Source: Epiperipatus broadwayi (Eukaryota; Onychophora; Udeonychophora; Euonychophora; Peripatidae). From it: DNA of 64,000 bases. A program made the position numbers and the translations under genes. How positions within the stretch are numbered: the first letter of the stretch is position 1; every line of letters begins with the position of its first letter. Shown piece after piece: positions 57,547 to 64,000 of this stretch. The notes under the pieces are model-generated. The model had not been told where the DNA came from, did not search any database, and saw only the letters and a list, made by a program, of their open reading frames with translations. The stretch is taken from NCBI GenBank assembly GCA_028023455.1, contig JAQFVV010012529.1, forward strand, positions 1,920,001 to 1,984,000, in the 5' to 3' direction.

Positions 57547-58150
57547 ATTAAAACAGGCAACTCTCTATATGTAATGCCTCTCAGTGCAAGCCAGAGTAAT
57601 CAATGGATGCCAGAAGGCTTCTGCATAAAATCCTCATCTACCTACTCATCCAATATCCCCAGACTAGTTTCTGAACTTGTGGCCTTTGTCAGTGAGGAGA
57701 TTTGGATCTGAGAGCACTGCACTTAGATCTCAGTATCTAATGCAACCTTCCTGCAACCACCTTTTATCTCTAAACTACAAAACTATGAGTCTTAAATTGA
57801 AAACATAATATTTTCAATCCAAGCTCATGAGTGTATATAGTCATATAGATCTGAACTCAGTTCAGTACCTATACATTTTGGTGTGTTTGGTTCTTTAATA
57901 ACCATAGCCACCACTATCACATTAGGCAGGATCAGTTTTAAGCCAATAAACATCACATGATCATCATTTCTTATGCTTGCTCAAAAAAATACATATTACC
58001 ATTCAGTGCAAGCCAGAGTGATCAATGGATGTCAGAAGGCTTGTGCATAAAATCCCCATTCAGTGCCTACTCATCCAATATCCTCGGACTTCATCAGTGA
58101 GGAGCCTTGGATCTGAGCAAGCATAAGAAATGGTGATCATGTAATGTTTA
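57547..58150. repeat. Palindromic repeat family P, copies 6 and 7 in tandem
   Basis: Copy 6 (57547-57983) is a single-arm unit from 'taaaacaggcaactctctat' to 'ttcttatgcttgctca'. Copy 7 (from about 57988) begins again at 'attaccattcagtgcaagcc', runs in the same orientation to 'tcagtgaggagccttggatc', then switches to inverted 'gagcaagcataagaaatgg'. The two units are head-to-tail, unlike the inverted pairs elsewhere. This suggests recombination between arms. Confidence 0.85.
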
Positions 58151-59399
58151 TTACATAATGTTAACACACATTATTGTTATTTTCTTACAGTGAGATTAAT
58201 TTTGATTATTTTACTTGCAAAAATATTTTATCTTTTGTATTATTATATAATAAATGTGTAATCATTATTGATTTTTTTTCTTTCAAGATTTTGACATTAA
58301 ATTATATAATTGAAGCTTTTATTTACTGATTATTCTTGATATACTAAATACATATATTCTTTGCAGATATTATGCGATAACATTTATGTAACAATTTATA
58401 TAAATTATATAATAAACAAATTCTTTTATCAAGATGGTTTTATTAACTGCATGTATAAAAATTAAAATCTCCAATATTATAATAATGTTTTTAAAGTAAA
58501 AACTTGTAACTTTCAAAACTAGTGCTAGCTTTCATTTGGTTTTTGATACTACTTTTACAAGCAGAAAAGAAATAATAAAAACACAATAAAAGATTAACTT
58601 ATCTAATTTTAAGTTTGTGACACTAAAATTACTCAAGTTGCTTGATTTAATTAGTTTACACTAATTGAGATATATTTCCTTAAATATATGTAATCTAAGA
58701 ATAATAACATTTTATGTACTATGTACTGATAATAGCTGTGTAATTAAGCAACTAAAAGTTAACTCTATTTTAGAAAGTTTATACTTGTGAACTTTTAAAA
58801 AGTTTCAATATCAACTATTATTTAAGAATTGGTGTATTACCTACACATATAACTTAAATAACATGAGTACATTTACTGTTTACTATAGTGTCAAACTTAT
58901 TTTGAACATTTATTAACTGCTATTATACTGCAAAAGAAACTGTTCATTAGCTACACTAGGGTCCCAAACACTCTTTTCATATAGAACATATGGAAGTCCT
59001 AATTTCTTTTATAACTAACTTATGGCAATTCATTTTATTTTCAAATGTGAAAAGTTATTTTATGCCACCACAATTAACATTGTATTTAAAAAACAAATAA
59101 TAGTAATGGTTCATAAATGTTAAAACATCAAAACTGTTTGGCTTGAATTTGTAATAAAGAAAATTAATTTAAAGCTGATCACTTTCAATACTGATTAATA
59201 TCATAATCATAGCATTATGCGACTAAAGGATGTTGAGATCTAGATTTAAAGTTATTTTTGAATATTAAATAATAGATTATCATAAAATTGAATTTTTAGG
59301 AATAGATTTACATACTAATGACAGAAGTTGTTGCTACAAGTGCATTTTTTAGAAAGAGGGGTGCTAAATACCTTTTTATTGATGGTATAATGATCTTTA
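58151..59399. other. AT-rich sequence without recognised features
   Basis: No ORF, RNA gene or repeat partner recognised. Confidence 0.45.
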
Positions 59400-60320
59400 G
59401 CTATTGACCCTGATTCCATCTTTCTCTTTCTATCATCTCTCTCAGAACAAATAATGTCAACCATAGAGAGATTAAAATTATGGCAACTGATTGCAACTCA
59501 TGATCCAAGAAAACTGAAGAGTATTCATTGCTTTTCTTGGCCTAGTTGTACAGAAATTTATACTGGGCAAGTCTTATAGATAAGTTAGATCGGATTTGAC
59601 TATAGAAAGACTTTAAGCAATTAGATTCTTTGCAATTAATTTTGCACACAATTTGATGTGAAGCCTTTCTAGTTATTTTATCTTTTGATTTAATAATTTA
59701 TTTAAAGACGGAGATGAGCAAAAAGTGAAATTGTATTTATTGGCACAAATGTTTTTTAATTTGTGTGTGAGTTTCAAAATATAAGGGAGGCTAGACCATT
59801 TTTTATTATCAGATTGAATGTTTGTAATGGGTAAGATTTTGTTATAAAAATTTATAATAATTGCGGTTATTTTTTTAGAATTGTACCCAATGTTTATTAG
59901 GTCTTTAGTGTATATATATATCGATGTTTCTTCTCCCATCAGCCTCGAATTTGCACAGCTTTAAGTTTCTATGGAGAAAGCCTTTTATACCAGAGTATTT
60001 ATAGGAGAAGACCTAGAGTATATAGTGCCTTTTACATTTAATGGTTTTAAAATCATGTAGTCTAAAACATTATCCTGTCTGATGAATCTAAGTCTAAAAA
60101 TTTTATGATATGCATGAGCTCATCTTTCTTCTTGATTGTTCAAGTTAGAGTTGCAGATACTAATTGAATATGAATTTTATTAATAGTTTCTTCATTAGCC
60201 TATACAAAAGTATCATCCTTGTAACTGGAATATAAGACTATTTGAAAGACATTCAAATTTTGGAAGAATCAAATTCTCAAATTTGGACACTCAACTGAAC
60301 AGGAAACCCATAGGCCAGCC
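59400..60320 (-). pseudogene. Penelope-like element PLE-2 remnant
   Basis: The minus strand carries YKDDTFVQANEE near 60190-60223 (Y-x-D-D-T-F box with the key aspartates kept), then degraded palm/thumb sequence. The 88-codon frame at 59673-59939 follows, with YTKDLI (Y-R-K-P-T region) and SSLPYILKLTHKLKNI, the L-P-Y-I-x-x-L-S/T-x-K-L block that precedes the GIY-YIG nuclease in Penelope-like proteins. Below 59670 a possible remnant of the nuclease (YKTCPV) is visible without a clear GIY-YIG core. It differs in wording from PLE-1 at 6.2 kb and is in the other orientation. Stops and shifts make it dead. Confidence 0.6.
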
Positions 60321-61407
60321 ATGATTCATTTTATAAATTTTATTAAATATATCATATGCCTATTTTTAATGATTTTATTTAATCTAATATTTAATCAATA
60401 ATAAATAATACAGTAAATCTAAACACCTAAGATTGTAATAGATAATGAGAGTACACTTATCTCACCCTATTGTGCTAAAGTTTATTTTTTTTTAATATTA
60501 TAAGCATTATTATACCAAATAAAGCCTGCCCAGTCTAAGTCTTCCTAGAATATTTTTTACCAAGTCAAATCACTTGCCTTCAATATCAACCCCATTAAAT
60601 ACATCACAATAATACTTTAATAGTTAATGTATGGGGTTGCATTTATTTTCCAAGTATGACAATTGTTACAAAAACATTGCTATGATGATATTTATCATTT
60701 TGAACTCATTTATATTAGATAGTAAAACAAGTTAAAAATATCAGATGGCAATTTTAACAATGCTCATCTATTCCTTTCTTCATTTTTTGTTTGATCTTTG
60801 TTTAGGGACATGGTAGATTTAAGGTATATATATGTTTTAAAATTTATTAAATATTAAAATTCTTCAAAGACATCAGAAAAGTCAAATAATTACCAAGATA
60901 TATTTTTGCTGAATAAAGACTAATTCTTATTTAGTGACCTTATTTAGCCAGTCAGGTTATTGACCTAAAACTTCAAATTTACTTTTCTTTATACTACAAC
61001 ACTATATAGATGTAAGATTAGTATTTAATAACTACATCAGATATGTCTTTATTTTTCATTTATATATTTAATTCATCAATAATTTAATTATGATAGCAAT
61101 TTTTAAAAGCTTGAACTTTGTTAAAAACATTCTTCATGAGTGAATGAATTGGAACTTTATATTATTTAAAGAATTTGATCAATTACCTGAAATATTTCAG
61201 AATAATTTTTGCATAATGTCAGAAATGTATAAAACTAAGAGATTCCTGTCGTTTTCTTCAAAAAATCTCAATATAATATACAAGATTGGATCAATGACAA
61301 ATTTTTAAATTTTTTTTATAAGAAATTCTAGTGCTAATGAAGTATGCAATTTAATTGTTTGATGAAGCTACATAGTACTTAGCAATGAGTGAGAAAATAA
61401 CTTAATT
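60321..61407. other. AT-rich sequence without recognised features
   Basis: No supported features. Confidence 0.45.
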
Positions 61408-61640
61408 GCTAAAAAATAAAATATCCACATTTATTCTTGAATTTTTATCTATAAAGATATATTAAATAAAATGAAGAAAACAGTCTACTTTTTGAATAAA
61501 AAATAATACTTTATTTACCAAAAGATTATCAATTATTTAAAAAAATTCTTTTTATTGATGACAAATAAAATATACAATGCAGGTAAACCATACATGAAAA
61601 AATAATTTACTTGTTTTACAGTTTCATGTTCAAATTTCAG
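61408..61640 (+). repeat. Dispersed repeat D, copy 3 (weak)
   Basis: 'aaaaataaaatatccacatt' then 'tattcttgaattttta' parallels 'aaaaataaaatatccgcatt' then 'tattcatgaatttacgg' at 2045-2075. About 200 bp later 'tcaaatttcagtagtta' parallels 'tccaatttcagtgatta'. The middle is diverged. Confidence 0.45.
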
Positions 61641-63700
61641 TAGTTACTTTTTTTTTTCTTGATGAAACATAATTCAATTTCATGCTTTTATTTGGTAAGC
61701 ATGTTGCTGTAAATAGTTATATTTTTAAAATTTCATTTTTTATGGATTTGCATTTGGCCTCACATCTGCATTTAATTTTTGGTCTTTATTGCTTTTGTTT
61801 AAAACTTCTATTGCCATTGAGTACTTTTTTTTTTTTTAAAAAAAGCATTTTATGCATGAACTTTTTTTATATTTAATAAACATTTTATGTGCGAACATTT
61901 TTTTTTTTTTTTTACTTAATATACATTTTTTTATCGCAAAATATATTTGTAGCCATAAATTCAAGACTAAATACTGCACATTTTACAGATTTGTATTTCT
62001 GCATAAATTTTATTTGTCTTGCAAGCATTCAATAACAATAATAGTTTTTATTAATAATCATTAACATATTTCTCTAAACATTTATCAGACCAGAAAGTAC
62101 TAAATTATCTTTATGCAAAAATTCATTTTGGAATAATAAAAACTATTTCTGCCAACCATCCCAGATGTATTTGAAATTGTAATTCATTTTATGCATTCTT
62201 TTCTAGAGATGTACTGTAAACTTAAGTAATTTATGGGTAGAATATTGTAGTGTCACATTTAAAACTTTAGATTAATTTCAGATTAATAGTCTTCATCAAT
62301 AAAGAGTAGATATTGCATTTTCATATCCAGAAGTCACTTTTAGTTCTTTGTATTTAAGTTAATGACCTGAGATTCAAATATAAACTGTATTTGATATATA
62401 CCATCCTATCTATTTTTGTTAAATAATTATTTTTAATAAATAAATAATTTAATAAATAAATAAATAATTGTTTTTAATAAATAATAAATAAGGTTCTTTT
62501 ATTTATTATTGATAATTTTTTTGCTCATTATTAAGTAAGACAGTTTTAACAAGTGAGTAGATCACATACTTCATTAGCATCAAAATATCAATTAATCATA
62601 GCATGTATTTTGAGAGATTTATTAAATTCAGTGAATGTTTTATCAGAACAAAACAGTTTAGTAATTCTTGCTTATTTCAGAAGAGGACAAAATACTTTGA
62701 AGAGTCTGAAAATATAAAATAACATTCAGAATTGTTGAAAATTATATATCTTTTTATGTAGAAATTATTTTCTATTATATAAAACCAATGGACCAAAGAA
62801 AGAAATTGTTTATTTTAATGTCTACTGTAAGGAGTTTTCTTTGTTCAGCATAATTATAGGAATTGCTCAAATTTCTTTAAAACATTTAAAATCATTTTTA
62901 ATAGAAATACAATTCATGAAAAAATGTAAATGAGTAAAGTCAAACAAAGGCAGAATAGAAAATATGTTTTTTTTTTCTTTTTACAATACAGGAACTAACA
63001 TAAATAATTTGTGTCAGTGCATTTGTAAATGAAAACTTTCAAGTTTTTTTTTCTTTTCTGTCTTTTTAATTGATATGTTACATATAAGAATTAAAATATT
63101 TTAAATACTTTTTTATGAAAATTAGGACAACTTACTGTTGTTAGATAATTTATCTATCCTTACTTTTTTAAAATAAAATTTGTTTGATATATTTTGCATC
63201 ATTTTTATTGCAATAGTATTTCATTTATTTTAATCATTATTAATATTGTCACATGTATTGGTGTTACTTTTAAAAAAAAAAAAAATTACATGCAATTTCT
63301 TTTTTACACATTTCCTCATTTTTTTGTTGATTTTTCCTAAACTAGCCAAAATTTAAAGTTTTCAAGTTAACCTTGAAGTTATACTATTAGCTATCAAATG
63401 TTATAAAAAGAGATATTAGCATTATTTTTTTATATATAACTGTAATATGAAAAAACAGGTGATAATACAAATAGATTTCAGTTAGATTATGCATTAATTC
63501 AAAATGAACTTGGTAGTAATTTTAATAATACACATGTACCTTTTCATACTTGCAAAAAATGTGATCATAATTTAATTATTGTGATATTTACAATTCATTA
63601 AAAAAAAAAGAAGAAAAAAAAAGGCCACTGAAAAGGAGAGCATTTTAGAAAAAAAAGTTTAATTATTGTGGTTCAAGAAATTGTTTTATAATCAAAATTT
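61641..63700. other. AT-rich sequence without recognised features
   Basis: Contains T runs (61900-61912), a (TAAA)n-type stretch at 62435-62490 and no recognisable gene. The plus-strand 64- and 70-codon frames at 61682-62064 are phenylalanine/leucine-rich products of T tracts. Confidence 0.45.
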
Positions 63701-63723
63701 TAATAAAAAATGAAATTATTTAA

Positions 63724-63740
63724 AGAGAGAGAGAGAGAAA
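63724..63740. repeat. Short (GA)n microsatellite
   Basis: 'aaagagagagagagagaaat' between A-rich sequences. Nothing further is seen to the window end. Confidence 0.8.
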
Positions 63741-64000
63741 TTATTAATAAAATAATTGAAAGAAAACAACTGAAGGATTTTAATATTGAAGAAAGTCAAT
63801 ACATGAAGAAAACATTTGGAGAATTTGATCGGAAGTAAAATATAGAGAAATTAGAAATAATGAGCGGAAGATAAAAGTATAAACCATGTAAAGGTATATA
63901 TATATACTTTTAAACAAATTGAGAACAAAAATAAATATAAAGTTAGGAAAATTTGATTGAAAGTGGGATATAGAGAAATTGAAAAATTACAAAGAAAAAT

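Overview
The window is about 64 kb of very AT-rich, gene-poor eukaryotic DNA. I find no intact protein-coding gene. It is almost entirely transposable elements at different stages of decay, separated by AT-rich sequence with short homopolymer and AT runs. The mix (Ty3/Gypsy LTR elements, Penelope-like elements, RTE-like and other LINEs, a tRNA-derived SINE, hAT, mariner/Tc1 and many fold-back MITEs) indicates a metazoan, most likely an invertebrate. I cannot name the species, and a phylum-level guess would not be safe.

Layout. 0.4-1.1 kb: two copies of a palindromic repeat called family P here. 2.9-8.5 kb: an internally deleted Gypsy element on the minus strand, bounded by 420-431 bp LTRs. 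It is invaded by a 480 bp fold-back element, a plus-strand Penelope-like element and a tRNA-type SINE. 8.6-12.1 kb: three TIR elements, one of them a hAT MITE with a perfect 8 bp target-site duplication (TSD). 12.3-24.8 kb: a second, larger Gypsy element on the minus strand. Its integrase is split by a 6.9 kb compound insertion with a 5 bp TSD. Its 5' LTR carries a family P remnant, which in turn carries an 893 bp solo-LTR-like insertion. 25.1 kb: another P copy. 29.2-30.1 kb: an inverted-repeat element carrying an almost canonical type I hammerhead ribozyme fold, followed by a mariner remnant. 31.6-32.5 kb: a near-palindromic P copy with arms of about 420 bp. 33.1-34.6 kb: an RTE-like LINE inserted with a 13 bp TSD into a different LINE. 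36.0-37.5 kb: a GC-richer block ending in a minus-strand TATA/Inr promoter, architecturally similar to one near 20.2 kb. 40-41.3 kb: a decayed mariner/IS630-type transposase and a Tc1-like MITE. 45-52 kb: a fold-back, LINE remnants, and a second hAT MITE sitting inside a SINE. 54.3-57.1 kb: a 2.8 kb hAT element with a broken ZBED-like transposase. 57.5-58.2 kb: two more P units. 59.4-60.3 kb: a second Penelope-like remnant. The rest is AT-rich sequence in which I see nothing.

The elements do not form a pathway. Their value is as a readable stack of nested insertions whose relative order can be deduced. The item most worth a second look is the hammerhead-like fold at 29,403-29,463. After it come the paired promoter islands at 20.2 and 37.5 kb and the modular palindromic family P.
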